A stretch of 64,000 bases of DNA from Roseivivax sp. THAF197b (lineage in GTDB: Bacteria > Pseudomonadota > Alphaproteobacteria > Rhodobacterales > Rhodobacteraceae), in NCBI RefSeq assembly GCF_009363255.1, contig NZ_CP045318.1, forward strand, positions 2,159,501 to 2,223,500, in the 5' to 3' direction. Of this stretch, positions 27,942-36,386 are shown in pieces (within the stretch, counting starts at the first letter, position 1; every line of letters begins with the position of its first letter). Below the pieces are notes generated by a model. It ran no database searches. It was not told the DNA's origin and worked only from the letters and a program-made list of their open reading frames with translations. The translations under genes and the position numbers were made by a program.

Positions 27942-29028
27942 CGAGTTCCAGCCGGTAGCCGCCCTTGTCTGCGCCCATCTCGATCTTGGCGCTGATCTGG
28001 TCGGCAGCACTTTCCATCAGGCGCATCCCGATCGAGGCAATCTCGTTCTCTTCGCTGGGTAGCGTCGTGGCCTGATCGCCGATGCCGTTGTCTTCGCAGA
28101 CAAGGCGGATCGTGCCTTCTTCGCCGGGCTCCAGCAGGATCGAGATGAAGCCGGGCCGCCCATCGGGGAAAGCGTGCTTGGAGGCGTTCGCCGCAAACTC
28201 GCTGACGATCATGGCGATCTGCGAGGCTTTGCGGCTTTCGGTCTTGATCGGGCGCAGGCTCGTGTTGATCGAGACATTCGCGGCCATTTGCGGGCGGAGA
28301 AGGTCGATCACGCGGGCCAGGTACTGATCGAGCCGGATCACGCTGAGCTCGTTGGTGTTGTAGAGCTCGGCATGCAGCTGTGCGATCGCATTGACCCGGC
28401 GCCCGATGGCCGACAGGGCCTCCTTTGTCTCGGGCGTCTGGCTGCGGGTCGCGTAGATGCGGATGAAGCTGGACACCGTCTGCAGCGAGTTCTTGACCCG
28501 GTGGTCGATCTCGTTGCGCAGAATTTCCTCGTTCTTCAGGCTCTTGCCCAATTCCAGGAGCTGCATCACCTGGCTTGCGAGCAAGCGCAGGGCCTCACGC
28601 TGACGATCGGTCAGCTTGCGCGGCTCGACATCAAGCACGCAGAGGGACCCCAGCGCGAAACCGCGCTGCGACACCAGCGGTGCGCCTGCATAGAACCGCA
28701 CGGGCTTGGTGTCTTCGATGAACAATTCGATATGCTTCGTGCGGTCATCCGCGGCGATATCATGAATCTCAAGCACGTCCTGCTGCAGGATCGTGTGCCC
28801 GCAGATCGCCGTCTCGAGCGGCGTCTCGTCGTAATCGAAACCGCAACTGGCCTTGAACCATTGCCGGTTCTCGTCCACGAACGAAATCAGGACGACGGGC
28901 ACATCGCAGATCGCTTTCACAAGCTGGACGATGTCCTGAAACGCCTCGTTCGGTTCTGTGTCTAGAATGTCGTAGTCGCGCAGCTCTTCGAGCCGTTCAA
29001 TTTGGTCGCTGGGCGTCGGTGCGCGCAT
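27883..29028 (-). CDS. GAF-domain HWE/HisKA_2-type sensor histidine kinase
   Basis: A 381-residue soluble sensor kinase. The N-terminal GAF domain (about 20-165) has AICGHTILQQDVLEIHDI and FYAGAPLVSQRGFALGSLCVLD, patterns typical of blue-light or redox-sensing bacterial GAFs. The phospho-acceptor His is in NEIDHRVKNSLQTVSSF, and the ATP-binding domain (about 270-365) has EFAANASKHAF and ENGIGD-like residues (CEDNGIGDQ). HWE kinases in alphaproteobacteria often feed PhyR or single-domain regulators of the general stress response. No partner regulator lies beside it. Its 3' end overlaps the transporter gene. Confidence 0.88.
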   Translation of the reverse strand: MRAPTPSDQIERLEELRDYDILDTEPNEAFQDIVQLVKAICDVPVVLISFVDENRQWFKASCGFDYDETPLETAICGHTILQQDVLEIHDIAADDRTKHIELFIEDTKPVRFYAGAPLVSQRGFALGSLCVLDVEPRKLTDRQREALRLLASQVMQLLELGKSLKNEEILRNEIDHRVKNSLQTVSSFIRIYATRSQTPETKEALSAIGRRVNAIAQLHAELYNTNELSVIRLDQYLARVIDLLRPQMAANVSINTSLRPIKTESRKASQIAMIVSEFAANASKHAFPDGRPGFISILLEPGEEGTIRLVCEDNGIGDQATTLPSEENEIASIGMRLMESAADQISAKIEMGADKGGYRLELVTHPEPEEAPFRAGVLSAE

Positions 29029-29214
29029 CCGCTAAACCTTCCTCCGGTCCGACTTTTGGACCGATGTACCGTGCCGCCGCAGAAGTATGATCTGCGGCAT
29101 TCTCACCCGGGACCCCCAAGCCTGGAATATCCCAACCTGCAAAAGGCGAACCGAGATCGCTGGCCCGTCAACTAACGTGGACAAATGCACCTGTCAATTT
29201 TTGGAGTCATTGAT

Positions 29215-29286
29215 ATGCACATTTGTAATATAGTTGGCGAAACCCGGCTATACGCACCCGACTTACCGTTTGAAAAGCTCAAATAG
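29215..29286 (+). CDS. Possible 23-residue leader peptide
   Basis: An ATG at 29215, preceded by GGAG at 8-base spacing, opens a 23-codon frame ending TAG at 29286. That is only five bases before the next gene. The product begins MHICNIVGETRLYAP. The local base composition is more AT-rich than the surroundings. It could be a leader peptide or chance; there is no independent support. Confidence 0.2.
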   Translation: MHICNIVGETRLYAPDLPFEKLK

Positions 29287-29291
29287 ACGAT

Positions 29292-29915
29292 ATGACGCAG
29301 TTGGCCAGCATTATTCCCGCAGCGGGTCTTGGAACGCGTATGCGGGGCGGTGACAAGCTGACCGAGCAGGTGGACGGCGTAGCGTTGCTGCGCCGGATCG
29401 CCCTTGCCGCAAGCAGTGTGAGCGCGCGGGTCATTGTCGCCCTGCCCGACCCGGCCGGTGCGCGGGGGGCTGCGCTCGACGGGCTCGATGTCCTGCGGAT
29501 TCCTGTGCCGGACGCGGCGGAGGGCATGGCCCGGTCCCTGGTCCGGGCGGCCCGCGCCGTGCCGGAAAATGCGCGGGGCATCCTGATCCTGCCCGCCGAC
29601 ATGCCCGAGATCACGGCCGCGGATCTGCGCCATCTCGCGCAGCACTTCGCGGAAGGCGACGGCCAGCGGATCCTGCGCGCAACGACGGAGAATGGCGCGC
29701 CCGGTCATCCGGTGATCTTTCCGTCCCACTTTCGCGCAGCGCTCACGCAATTGACCGGCGATGCAGGCGCGCGGGATATTCTGGCGGCTGAGGCGGAGGC
29801 CGGTTGCGTGGACCACGTGGCCCTGCCCGCCAATCGCGCGCGCGTCGATCTCGATACGCCGGAGGATTGGGCCCGTTGGCGCGCAGCCCAAGGTGCGGGG
29901 CGCATGGACGGGTGA
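29292..29915 (+). CDS. MobA-like NTP transferase (MocA/NTP_transf_3 family)
   Basis: A 207-residue nucleotidyltransferase of the molybdenum-cofactor cytidylyl/guanylyl type. The N-terminal nucleotide-binding motif is IIPAAGLGTRMRGGDKLTEQ, and the metal-binding motif is LILPADMPEITAADL near residue 100. The GAPGHPVIFPSHF segment lies near residue 140, and the C-terminal RVDLDTPEDWARW is typical. MocA-type enzymes make molybdopterin cytosine dinucleotide for the xanthine-oxidase family, but no such dehydrogenase lies nearby, so the substrate is open. The frame overlaps no neighbour. Confidence 0.85.
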   Translation: MTQLASIIPAAGLGTRMRGGDKLTEQVDGVALLRRIALAASSVSARVIVALPDPAGARGAALDGLDVLRIPVPDAAEGMARSLVRAARAVPENARGILILPADMPEITAADLRHLAQHFAEGDGQRILRATTENGAPGHPVIFPSHFRAALTQLTGDAGARDILAAEAEAGCVDHVALPANRARVDLDTPEDWARWRAAQGAGRMDG

Positions 29916-29969
29916 GCCCGCATCGCAGCGCCTCAACCTGAGCCGGGTGCGGTCAGCGGTGCCGCCCGC

Positions 29970-30004
29970 AAAACAAAACCGGGCGGAGCCCAAGCCCCGC
30001 CCGA
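29970..30004 (-). terminator. Rho-independent terminator of the cyanate operon
   Basis: Read on the minus strand, a CGGGCGG...CCGCCCG stem of about 9-10 bp with a TTGG-type loop is followed by TTTTGTTTT. It lies 40 bases after the cynS stop. Confidence 0.85.
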
Positions 30005-30044
30005 CATTCATTGACCGTGATCGGGCAGCAAGGCCCGGCGGCGC

Positions 30045-30515
30045 TTACCAGGAATTGTAGCCCAGATACTTGCCCGACATCTCGATCTTCACGCGGTCGC
30101 CCTTGGGGTGCTCCACGCGGGTGATCTGCATGTCGAAATCAATGGCGGACATGATGCCATCGCCGAATTTCTCGTGGATCAGCGCCTTGATGGTGGGGCC
30201 GTAGACGCCCACGATCTCGTAGAGGCGATAGATGCAGGGGTCGGTCGGAACTGTTTGTTCCCAGACCTTTGTGGGGCTTTCTTCAAGCACGGACGCCGCT
30301 TCCTGCGGCAGACCCATGACCGACACCAGCGCCTTGGCCTTCTCGGCGGGCATGGCGTTCATGCCCATGCAGGCCGAGTGGGTCCAGACGGGCGACATGT
30401 CGATCTTCGCGGCGATCTCCTCCCAAGTGAGGCCCGCCTGCTTCTTGGCCGACAGGATCATCGCGGTGACGTCTTCCTTGTCCATGGTCTCGGGCATCTC
30501 AAAACTATCCTTCAT
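30045..30515 (-). CDS. cynS: Cyanate hydratase (cyanase)
   Basis: CynS converts cyanate and bicarbonate to carbamate and CO2; carbamate then falls apart to ammonia. The 156-residue length equals that of E. coli CynS. The active-site Arg and Glu are in IYRLYEIVGVYG (about residues 96-99), and the Ser is in GIMSAIDFDMQI (about 122). The C-terminal dimer motif is SGKYLGYNSW. The N-terminal half is a lambda-repressor-like fold. A strong AGGAG site precedes the ATG. It is the last gene of a five-gene transport and degradation operon. Confidence 0.98.
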   Translation of the reverse strand: MKDSFEMPETMDKEDVTAMILSAKKQAGLTWEEIAAKIDMSPVWTHSACMGMNAMPAEKAKALVSVMGLPQEAASVLEESPTKVWEQTVPTDPCIYRLYEIVGVYGPTIKALIHEKFGDGIMSAIDFDMQITRVEHPKGDRVKIEMSGKYLGYNSW

Positions 30516-30550
30516 GGTTTTCTCCTCTCCAGTCGCGTTCGTTTGGTGGA

Positions 30551-31030
30551 TTACAGGCCGAGCTCGGTGAGCCCGGGGTGGTCGTCAGGCCGCTTGCCTT
30601 GCGGCCAGCGGAATTTGCGGTCCTCTTCCGAGATCGGCACATCGTTGATCGAGGCGTGGCGCTCGGCCATGAAGCCCTTCTCGTCGAAGGCCCAGTTCTC
30701 GTTGCCATGGGCGCGGAACCACTGGCCCTCCGCGTCGTGCCACTCGTAGACGAAGCGCACGGCGATGCGGTCCTCGCCATGGGCCCAGATCTCCTTGATC
30801 AGGCGATAGCCGTTTTCCTTCTCCCACTTGCGGGTCAGGAAGGCCCGCACCTCGTCGCGTCCCTGCAGGAACTCCGAGCGGTTCCGCCAGCGCGTGTCCG
30901 GCGTGTAGGCCAGCGCCACACGCTCAGGATCGCGGGTATTCCACGCATCTTCGGCCATGCGGACCTTCTTCACCGCATCCTCGAAGCTGAAGGGCGGCAG
31001 CGGCGGGCGCGGAGGTTCGGCGTCAGTCAC
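30551..31030 (-). CDS. NTF2-like protein, DUF1348
   Basis: A 159-residue protein of the nuclear transport factor 2 fold (DUF1348). It has the motifs [42 protein letters not shown] and [26 protein letters not shown]1348 proteins are small cupin-unlike alpha+beta barrels of unknown enzymatic role. The start is a GTG at 31030. It sits between the transporter ATPase gene and cynS, 16 and 35 bases from each, so it is part of the same transcript. A role in cyanate or carbamate handling is inferred only from position. Confidence 0.87.
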   Translation of the reverse strand: MTDAEPPRPPLPPFSFEDAVKKVRMAEDAWNTRDPERVALAYTPDTRWRNRSEFLQGRDEVRAFLTRKWEKENGYRLIKEIWAHGEDRIAVRFVYEWHDAEGQWFRAHGNENWAFDEKGFMAERHASINDVPISEEDRKFRWPQGKRPDDHPGLTELGL

Positions 31031-31046
31031 TGTGGCGAACCTTCGC

Positions 31047-31955
31047 TTACTCGTTCACGGCCCTGAGCCGCCGTGGCTCGCTTTCCGCGCCGTCCTCGGC
31101 CGCGCCGGTCTTGTCGATACGCACGGTCTCGGGCGACAGGTCGGCCTTGTCGGACTTCTGGCCCGACAGCTCTTTCGAGCGCTTGCCGAGGAACTGCACC
31201 AGATGGTTGCGGATCGCGTAATAGTTCGGATGCTCCACGATCTCGGTGCGGTTGCGCGGACGGGGAATGGTGATCTCCACCGCCTCCGCGACCTGGGCGT
31301 AGGGTCCGTTCGACATGAGCAGGATGCGGTCGGCGAGCAGGATCGCCTCGTCGATGTCGTGGGTGATCATAAAGACCGTCTGCTCGGTCCCGCCCCAGAT
31401 CTTCAGAAGCTCGTCCTGGATCGTGCCGCGGGTCAGCGCGTCGAGCGCGCCGAAGGGTTCATCCAGCAGCAGAAGCTTGGGATGGTTGGCGAAGGCCCGC
31501 GCGATCGACACGCGCTGCCGCATGCCGCCCGAAAGCTGGCTGGGCTTTCGGTGCACCACATCGCCCTCAAGCCCGACCATGGCCAGGTATTGCTTGGCAT
31601 GCTCGATCACCTTGGTCTTGGACCAGTCGGGATAGCGCGCCGCGACCCCGAAGGTGACGTTCTTCAGCGCCGAGAGCCAGGGCAGAAGCGAGTAGTTCTG
31701 GAACACCACGCCCCGGTCGAGGCTCGGCCCCGAGACCTCGAACCCGTCCATCTTCACGACGCCCGATGTGGGCTCCGCCAGACCGGCGAGGATGTTCATG
31801 ATGGTCGACTTGCCGCAGCCGGAATGGCCGAGGATACACACGAACTCGCCCTTCTCGATGCCGAAGGTGGCATTTTCGAAGACGGTCAGGGTGCCCCCCT
31901 GACCGTCGGGGAATTGTTGCGTCAGCCGTTCGATGGAAAGAAACGGTTTCGACAT
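31047..31955 (-). CDS. cynD: Cyanate/nitrate-type ABC transporter ATP-binding protein
   Basis: A 302-residue ATPase of the NrtD/CynD/TauB family that powers import across the inner membrane. It shows Walker [10 protein letters not shown] near residue 40, a Q-loop [12 protein letters not shown], the signature [16 protein letters not shown], Walker [12 protein letters not shown], and the H-loop ITHDIDEA. A charged C-terminal extension of about 50 residues follows. The frame is open upstream of the ATG at 31955, but a perfect AAGGAG site precedes that ATG. The neighbour cynS makes cyanate the likely substrate; nitrate or another oxyanion is the alternative. Confidence 0.92.
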   Translation of the reverse strand: MSKPFLSIERLTQQFPDGQGGTLTVFENATFGIEKGEFVCILGHSGCGKSTIMNILAGLAEPTSGVVKMDGFEVSGPSLDRGVVFQNYSLLPWLSALKNVTFGVAARYPDWSKTKVIEHAKQYLAMVGLEGDVVHRKPSQLSGGMRQRVSIARAFANHPKLLLLDEPFGALDALTRGTIQDELLKIWGGTEQTVFMITHDIDEAILLADRILLMSNGPYAQVAEAVEITIPRPRNRTEIVEHPNYYAIRNHLVQFLGKRSKELSGQKSDKADLSPETVRIDKTGAAEDGAESEPRRLRAVNE

Positions 31956-31966
31956 TGGATCGCTCC

Positions 31967-32806
31967 TTACTCGGCATAGGCCACGGCGCGCTGCAGGACG
32001 GCAAAGGCCGAGTCCAGAAGCATGCCGACGACGCCGATCATGAGAATTGAGAAGATGACGGAGGTGAGATCGAGGTTGTTCCACTCGTTCCACACGTAGT
32101 AGCCGATCCCGGTACCGCCGACGAGCATCTCGGCCGCGACGATCACGAGCCAAGCGATCCCGATGGAGATCCGCATGCCGGTGATGATCGTGGGGGCAGC
32201 GGCGGGCAGGATGACCGTGAAGGCTGTCTTCAGGCTGCCCAGCTCATGCGTGCGGGCCACGTTCACCCAGTCCTGCCGAACGCCCGCCACCCCGAAGGCG
32301 GTATTGATGAGCATCGGCCATATGGAACAGATGAAGATCACGAAGATCGCCGAGGCCTCGCTGTCCTGGATGATGAACAGCGCAAGCGGCATCCATGCCA
32401 GCGGCGAGATCGGGCGCAGCACCTGGATATACGGGTTGAGCGCCTTGTAGGCGATGGGCGACATGCCAATGAGGAAGCCCAATGGGATCGCCACGAGCGC
32501 GGCCAGAAGGTAGCCCGTCAGGACCCGGTAGATCGAGTAGCCGATCTGGATGCCGATGCCCTTGTCGTTGGGGCCCGCATCGTAGAACGGATCCGACAGC
32601 TGCTCCCACGCCTTGGCGATCACGTCGGACGGGGGCGGCACCCCTGCCCGCTCCTCGCCGAGGCCCATGAGCCGTTCGTATTCGGTCAGTTCGGTCGCTG
32701 CCGTCTGCGCCGGTATGGCGGCCTCCCAGATCAGGAGGCCGACCACCAGCATGACGATGGACAGAAGCGCTGCGCGCTGGTTGAGGGTAAGCGTCACGCT
32801 GGGCAT
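31967..32806 (-). CDS. cynB: Cyanate/nitrate-type ABC transporter permease
   Basis: A 279-residue inner-membrane permease of the NrtB/CynB/SsuC family with about six membrane helices. The EAA loop, which contacts the ATPase, lies around [23 protein letters not shown] near residue 195. The N-terminal helix is followed by a periplasmic stretch of about 70 residues ([21 protein letters not shown]), typical of the nitrate/cyanate branch. It lies three bases after the binding-protein gene. Confidence 0.92.
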   Translation of the reverse strand: MPSVTLTLNQRAALLSIVMLVVGLLIWEAAIPAQTAATELTEYERLMGLGEERAGVPPPSDVIAKAWEQLSDPFYDAGPNDKGIGIQIGYSIYRVLTGYLLAALVAIPLGFLIGMSPIAYKALNPYIQVLRPISPLAWMPLALFIIQDSEASAIFVIFICSIWPMLINTAFGVAGVRQDWVNVARTHELGSLKTAFTVILPAAAPTIITGMRISIGIAWLVIVAAEMLVGGTGIGYYVWNEWNNLDLTSVIFSILMIGVVGMLLDSAFAVLQRAVAYAE

Positions 32807-32809
32807 GGC

Positions 32810-34198
32810 TTAGCCTTTCCCGATCGGGAAGCTCGACACATAGGCCTCGGGCTCCGCCGGATCGAAGGTCTTGCCCATGATCGTGTGCGACTTGTAGGTG
32901 ACGTCAGGCGCCTCGTAGCCGAGATCCTCCATCACCTTCTTCGCATCGGCGGCGAGATAGACCTGCTCGGCCACGGCCTTGTAGTCGATATCGCCCTCGA
33001 TATAGCCCCAGCGCTTCATCTGCGTGAGGATCCAGACGCCCATGGAATGCCACGGGAACGGGTCGAAATCGATCCGGTCGGGCACGCGCTGCACCTCGCC
33101 CAGACCGTCCGCATAGGTGCCGGTCAGGACCTGCTCGATCACCGGGACCGGCTGGTTGAGGTAGTTGGTGGGCGCGATGGCCGCCGAGATTTCCTTCCGG
33201 TTGTCGGGGTTCGAGGCGTATTGCGTCGCATCGATGATGGACTTCAGCAGCGCGCCGTAGGTGTTGGGCAGTTCTTCGGCGAAAGACAGGGGGGCGGCGA
33301 AGGCGCAGCAGGGATGGCCTTCCCAGATCTCCTTCGTGAGAACGTGAATGAAGCCGATGCCTTCCCAGACCGCGCGCTGGTTGAACGGGTCCGGCGAGAG
33401 ATAGCCGTCGAGGTTGCCCGCGCGCAGGTTCGCGACCATCTCCGGCGGCGGCACCACGCGGATCTGGATGTCGACATCCGGGTCGAGGCCGAACTCGGCG
33501 ACGTAGTAGCGCAGAAGGAAGTTATGCATCGAATATTCGAACGGCACGCCGAAGGTGAAGCCCTTCCACTGCGCCGGATCACGCTTGTCGAGATGCTCGT
33601 TCGACAGAACGATCGCCTGACCGTTGATGTTCTCCACGGCGGGCATGATGTAGGGTTCAGCCACGGAGCCTGCGCCCAGCGTCATGGCAAGTGGCATGGG
33701 CGTCAGCATGTGCGAGGCGTCGTATTCGCCGGACAGCGACTTGTCGCGGGCCACGGCCCAGCCTGCGGTCTTGATGACCTGGGCGTTGAGGCCGTACCGC
33801 TCGTAGAAGCCCAGGGGCTGCGCCATGATGATCGGTGTGGCGCAGGTGATCGGCACGAAGCCGATATTGAGGTCGGTCTTTTCCGGGGGCCCGAGATTGT
33901 CGAGGATCGCGGCCTTGGCCTGATCCATCGGGAAGACGGAGGCGAGTGCGGCGGCAACGGTCGACCCGCCCAGCATGCCCATGAAGGACCGTCGGCCGAT
34001 ATCGCTGTGACCGAAGACGGAGCGGACAATCGCGCTTTCGACGGCGCGCTCCATCATCTCTTCGGAGTTCATCTGCGCCGGTTCGACGTGGTCCTTGTCA
34101 TGGCCGTGACCGGACAGACACCCGTCGCAGCCGCAATCCGCGCCGTGCCGCAGGTCGGTCTTTCCGGAGAATGGATTTCCCAAGCTCTTGATCGTCAT
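32810..34198 (-). CDS. cynA: NrtA/CynA-type ABC solute-binding protein, Tat-exported
   Basis: A 462-residue periplasmic binding protein of the CmpA/NrtA/CynA family. The N-terminus is unusual. A Cys/His-rich segment (residues about 17-35, HGADCGCDGCLSGHGHDKDH) precedes an acidic helix, and then a Tat motif DIGRRSFMGMLGG lies near residue 70. The NrtA fold begins LGPPEKTDLNIGFVPITCATPIIMA. AAGGGG lies 8 bases before the ATG. As first gene of the operon with cynB, cynD, DUF1348 and cynS, it is likely to capture cyanate. The pre-Tat cysteine cluster could bind a metal, but that is only inference. Confidence 0.9.
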   Translation of the reverse strand: MTIKSLGNPFSGKTDLRHGADCGCDGCLSGHGHDKDHVEPAQMNSEEMMERAVESAIVRSVFGHSDIGRRSFMGMLGGSTVAAALASVFPMDQAKAAILDNLGPPEKTDLNIGFVPITCATPIIMAQPLGFYERYGLNAQVIKTAGWAVARDKSLSGEYDASHMLTPMPLAMTLGAGSVAEPYIMPAVENINGQAIVLSNEHLDKRDPAQWKGFTFGVPFEYSMHNFLLRYYVAEFGLDPDVDIQIRVVPPPEMVANLRAGNLDGYLSPDPFNQRAVWEGIGFIHVLTKEIWEGHPCCAFAAPLSFAEELPNTYGALLKSIIDATQYASNPDNRKEISAAIAPTNYLNQPVPVIEQVLTGTYADGLGEVQRVPDRIDFDPFPWHSMGVWILTQMKRWGYIEGDIDYKAVAEQVYLAADAKKVMEDLGYEAPDVTYKSHTIMGKTFDPAEPEAYVSSFPIGKG

Positions 34199-34334
34199 GA
34201 TGCACCCCTTTGTTGGTCTGGAGCCATCATGCGGATCATGGACACGGACGGAAATTCACCTGCCCAACATTTCAGCACATAATAAAATATCGCAAAAACA
34301 TTGCCTTAACTAGACATGCGCCCATGAATGCATC

Positions 34335-34363
34335 ACGATATTTCGTAAATTGCGAATTATCGT
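34335..34363. promoter_or_regulatory. Palindrome in the cyn regulator intergenic region
   Basis: Inverted arms ACGATATTTCG (34335-34345) and CGAATTATCGT (34353-34363) match at 10 of 11 positions across a 7-base spacer. They lie 37 bases before the regulator start, in an AT-rich divergent promoter region. It is a good candidate for the operator of the Fis-type regulator. Confidence 0.5.
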
Positions 34364-34399
34364 AATGACCTCGCCGGGTCATGCGGTAGGCTCATCCGC

Positions 34400-36256
34400 A
34401 TGCGCGATGCTGCCTTCGATCCCGATTCCCTGATTGCCGCCCTGCCCGAGGCGGCCCTGATCCTCGACACCCGCGCGGACCGTATCGAGGCGATGAACGG
34501 CGCGGCCTCAGCCCTCCTCAAATGTGGCGATATCGACCGGCCGCGCTTTGCGCCGCATCTCGGGCCTGCCCTGTCGGACTTCATCGTCTTTCTCGAAGAG
34601 GTGGCCTATCGCGGCACCGGCTGGACCCGCGACGTGCGGCTCTGGACCCGCGACGGCACGGAGATCCGCTGCGAATTGCGGGCACGGTTCTTGGGGAACG
34701 CCCCCGATCTCGTGCTGCTTCTGCTGATCGACCTCGATCTTCTGGAAATGCGCGCCCGCATCGCCGAGACCACGGGCCTGCACCGCGCGGGCCTTGATGA
34801 ATGGAAGCGCGCCGAAAGCTTCTTTGCCGAGCTTGAGCGGCAAAACCAGCTGATCCTGAATGCTGCGGGTGAAGGCATCTACGGCGTCAATGCCGAGGGC
34901 AAGACCACATTCGTGAACCGCGCGGCGCAGGAAATGCTGGGATGGACCACGGAGGATCTGCTGGGCCGGGACATCCACTCGATGATCCACCATCACCACA
35001 TGGACGGGGATGCCTACCCGGCCCATGATTGCCCGATCTATCGCTCGTTCCGCTTCGAACAGGTCAACCGGATCGAGGATGAGGTGTTCTGGCGCAAGGA
35101 TGGCAAGCCGATCCGCGTCGAATATGTCTCGACCCCGATCTACGATCAGCGCGTTCTCGCGGGCGCGGTGGTAATCTTCCGCGACATCACGGAACGCAAG
35201 GAAGGCGAGCGCAAGCTGCGCGAGGCGCTGGACGAAGTGGCCGCGCTGCGCGACCGGCTGGAGCAGGAAAACGCCTATCTGCAGGAAGCCATCACCACCG
35301 AGCGGGCGCATCACGACATCATCGGCACCTCGCCCGCGATCCGGCAGGTGCTGAGCCGGATCGACCTCGTGGCGCAGACAGAGGCCACGGTGATGATCTC
35401 GGGCGAGACGGGCACGGGCAAGGCGCTGGTCGCCACGGCGATCCACAAGGCCAGCCCGCGGTCACGCCGTCCACTCATTCATTTCAAATGCGGCTCCGTC
35501 GCCCCCGAGGCCGTAGAGGCGGAACTCTTCGGCCAGATCAGAGGCGCGACACCGGGGGCCGTCCGGGACAAGCCGGGCAAGCTGGAGCTTGCCCATGGCG
35601 GAACGTTGTTTCTGGACGATGTGCAGGAACTGCCTGTCGAACATCAGGGCAAGCTTCTGCATTCGCTACAGTCGAAGACGGTCACGCGGATGGGCGACGT
35701 GCGCGCCAAGCCCGTGGATATCCGCGTCATCGCCGCGACCACCCTGCCGCCCGAAAAGGCCGTGTCGAGCGGACGACTGCGCGAAGACCTGCTGCTGCAT
35801 CTCAACGTCTTTCCCGTCACCTGCGCGCCCTTGCGCGACCGGATCGAGGATATCCCGCTCCTGGCGACGCATATCCTCGACATCGCCTCGCGCCGGCTGA
35901 ACCGCCCCGCGCCGGTCATCACCGAAGGCACGATGGCGCAGATGATGCGCTACGACTGGCCGGGCAACGTGAAGGAGCTGCGCAATGTGATCGACCGCGC
36001 GGCCATCGTCTCGAAGGGGCCGAAACTGGTGCTGGAACTTGGCGGGACTGCGGAAGACAGCGGTGCCAGCCACGCGACCATCCGCACCGAGGCCGAGATG
36101 CAGCGCATCCTGCGCGAAAACGTCGTGGCCTGCCTGCGGGAAACCGGGGGGCGGGTGTCGGGGGCGAATGGGGCGGCGGCCCTTCTTGGGGTGCGTCCCA
36201 CCACGCTTTATTCCCGCATCAAGTCGATGGAGATCACCGAGAACGATTGGCAGTAG
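34400..36256 (+). CDS. PAS-AAA-Fis regulator (enhancer-binding-like) divergent from cyn operon
   Basis: A 618-residue regulator built like a sigma-54 activator. Two PAS-type sensor regions lie at about 1-125 and 145-270, the second with [27 protein letters not shown] short coiled coil follows, then an AAA+ domain (about 305-535) and a C-terminal Fis-type HTH ([20 protein letters not shown]). The AAA part is unusual. Walker A is GETGTGKA, the sigma-54 contact loop GAFTGA is replaced by GATPGA near residue 382, and Walker B reads LFLDDV instead of LFLDEI. R. capsulatus NtrC also lacks GAFTGA and works with sigma-70, so this protein may too. It probably controls the divergent cyn operon. Confidence 0.88.
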   Translation: MRDAAFDPDSLIAALPEAALILDTRADRIEAMNGAASALLKCGDIDRPRFAPHLGPALSDFIVFLEEVAYRGTGWTRDVRLWTRDGTEIRCELRARFLGNAPDLVLLLLIDLDLLEMRARIAETTGLHRAGLDEWKRAESFFAELERQNQLILNAAGEGIYGVNAEGKTTFVNRAAQEMLGWTTEDLLGRDIHSMIHHHHMDGDAYPAHDCPIYRSFRFEQVNRIEDEVFWRKDGKPIRVEYVSTPIYDQRVLAGAVVIFRDITERKEGERKLREALDEVAALRDRLEQENAYLQEAITTERAHHDIIGTSPAIRQVLSRIDLVAQTEATVMISGETGTGKALVATAIHKASPRSRRPLIHFKCGSVAPEAVEAELFGQIRGATPGAVRDKPGKLELAHGGTLFLDDVQELPVEHQGKLLHSLQSKTVTRMGDVRAKPVDIRVIAATTLPPEKAVSSGRLREDLLLHLNVFPVTCAPLRDRIEDIPLLATHILDIASRRLNRPAPVITEGTMAQMMRYDWPGNVKELRNVIDRAAIVSKGPKLVLELGGTAEDSGASHATIRTEAEMQRILRENVVACLRETGGRVSGANGAAALLGVRPTTLYSRIKSMEITENDWQ

Positions 36257-36337
36257 CGCGTCCCAGCGGGCCCTCAAAACGGCACAGCCCGGAATAAATG
36301 CGGGGCGAAGCGCCCCACACGCTCCGCCCCGTATCCT

Positions 36338-36370
36338 GCCCGAAGCCTCCGATCGCACGGCGCTTCGGGC
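36338..36370. terminator. Hairpin between convergent regulator and RTX gene
   Basis: A 9-bp perfect stem, GCCCGAAGC/GCTTCGGGC, has a 15-base loop. It lies between the two convergent genes, next to a smaller GGGGCG/CGCCCC hairpin at about 36302-36316. Neither has a clear T-run, so termination efficiency is uncertain. Confidence 0.4.
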
Positions 36371-36386
36371 CGCTGCAATCGGTGGA

